Shown here one piece after another: positions 32,755-33,278 of a stretch of 33,278 nt of DNA. Source of the stretch: Sphingobacteriaceae bacterium UBA6709 (GTDB lineage Bacteria; Bacteroidota; Bacteroidia; Sphingobacteriales; Sphingobacteriaceae); the NCBI GenBank assembly GCA_002454425.1, contig DKIV01000011.1:21870-55147 (forward strand), written 5' to 3'. Each line of letters opens with the position of its first letter. Within the stretch, counting starts at the first letter, position 1. Both the position numbers and the translations under genes were made by a program. The notes beneath the pieces are model-generated. The model worked only from the letters and a program-made list of their open reading frames with translations. It did no database searches and was not told the origin of the DNA.

Positions 32755-33278
32755 AAGCTTTTTACGTATATTTTTATCTTTTCCCTTCGCGACAAGCACT
32801 TTGATCAACAATCAGGTCCGGAAACATAGGCACTAAGCATTAGTTCAGGGGTTGAATTAAAGACAAGAAAAAGCTTTATCTTGCAACACTTCGTATCTGG
32901 AGTTTATTTTTTTATCCGTCCTAGAAGGAGATCAGTTTAAATGTTTAACCTACAGCGAGTCGTTCTAACAAAGGTCTTCACTGATAACATTTCGAGACAC
33001 CGAAAGTAAATTTCAAATCAAGGCTACAAGTTAACTACTATAGTAACACACTTTCATTTGACGATATCACTCCCACCAAAATACCAACAACCACCTATTA
33101 ACAACACACACAATCTTTGTTAAAACATTTTCCTAATTCTTCATAACGCTAATCCAAAAGAAGAAATTCCTATTTGCCTTTTTGCAGGATTCACTCCGTT
33201 TCATATCCCGCGGACCGCTCCCATCCCTCCCAAAACCGTATGCTCCCCGTCCCCCCCCTGCTACCTACCTGATTCGAG
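32755..33278. other. Gene-free end of window
   Basis: No gene of normal size is seen. The stretch holds a possible 22-codon ORF (32941-33009), a 7-bp inverted repeat TTAACAA/TTGTTAA (33098-33123), and a pyrimidine-rich, C-run-containing final 90 bp. It may be the leader of a gene outside the window. Confidence 0.45.
32941..33009 (+). CDS. Possible 22-residue micro-ORF
   Basis: The ATG at 32941 is preceded at 10 nt by a strong ribosome-site-like AAGGAG (in AGAAGGAGAT), unusual for this genome. The product begins MFNLQRVVLTKVF and ends RHRK. A near-promoter TATCTTGC lies about 57 bp upstream (32877-32884). It could be a leader peptide or micro-protein, or chance. Confidence 0.25.
   Translation: MFNLQRVVLTKVFTDNISRHRK

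Noticed and set aside
1..33278. CRISPR arrays, insertion sequences, prophage or integrase genes
   Set aside because: No regularly spaced direct repeats of CRISPR type, no transposase or integrase frames and no terminal inverted repeats were seen; the 11-bp array at 30113-30156 is too short and lacks spacers.

Overview
The window looks like the chromosome of a Bacteroidota bacterium, most likely a Sphingobacteriaceae-type member (Pedobacter/Mucilaginibacter/Sphingobacterium-like; genus not resolvable by eye). Grounds: GH92 and GH97 (SusB-type) enzymes, SusB-like glycan metabolism, many short lipobox signal peptides, weak Shine-Dalgarno sequences, and a repeated promoter pattern of the Bacteroidota type (TAnnTTTG at -7, often TTTG about 20 bp upstream) in front of at least ten genes.

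Layout. 1-2430: a non-coding start, then an M3 metallopeptidase lipoprotein (-). 2648-3648: a YtxH-type membrane protein (+) and an unrecognised protein (-). 3757-6646: a compact block with its own promoter, a strongly structured RNA leader, a 57-codon secreted-peptide-like ORF with its own terminator, then a TPR sensor kinase and response regulator. 6650-7170 is AT-rich and gene-free. 7236-9273: hexuronate genes (SDR mannonate oxidoreductase and uxuA), divergent from a secreted GH92 mannosidase (9606-11858). 11906-11978: tRNA-Lys. 12228-15001: a half-size EamA transporter, a CDF metal exporter and two coupled HAD phosphatases. 15179-18436: an LpxH-like phosphoesterase converging on a GT-GH1 pair. 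18695-21964: a persulfide dioxygenase-like/rhodanese fusion, a guanidinium-exporter-type SMR protein, a Crp/Fnr regulator and a polysaccharide deacetylase lipoprotein. 22083-24245: GH97 alpha-glucosidase. 24483-32205: a complete heavy-metal efflux locus on the minus strand (response regulator, kinase, TolC-type outer membrane factor, adaptor, HME-RND pump). 32510-32754: a promoter/tRNA-like/terminator unit with a very unusual class II tRNA fold. The rest shows no clear gene.

How the parts work together. The efflux locus is self-contained: the two-component system probably senses periplasmic metal and acts through a four-fold 11-bp direct repeat in front of the TolC gene. The hexuronate pair takes fructuronate through mannonate to KDG. 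GH92, GH97 and GH1 are carbohydrate enzymes without local SusC/D genes. The most unusual elements are RNA or cis-regulatory: (i) the structured leader of the 57-codon ORF at 3770-4173, with a possible pseudoknot and competing pairings; (ii) the aberrant tRNA-like gene at 32573-32682; (iii) the 11-bp-phased operator array at 30113-30156. All folding was done by eye and no database search was possible.
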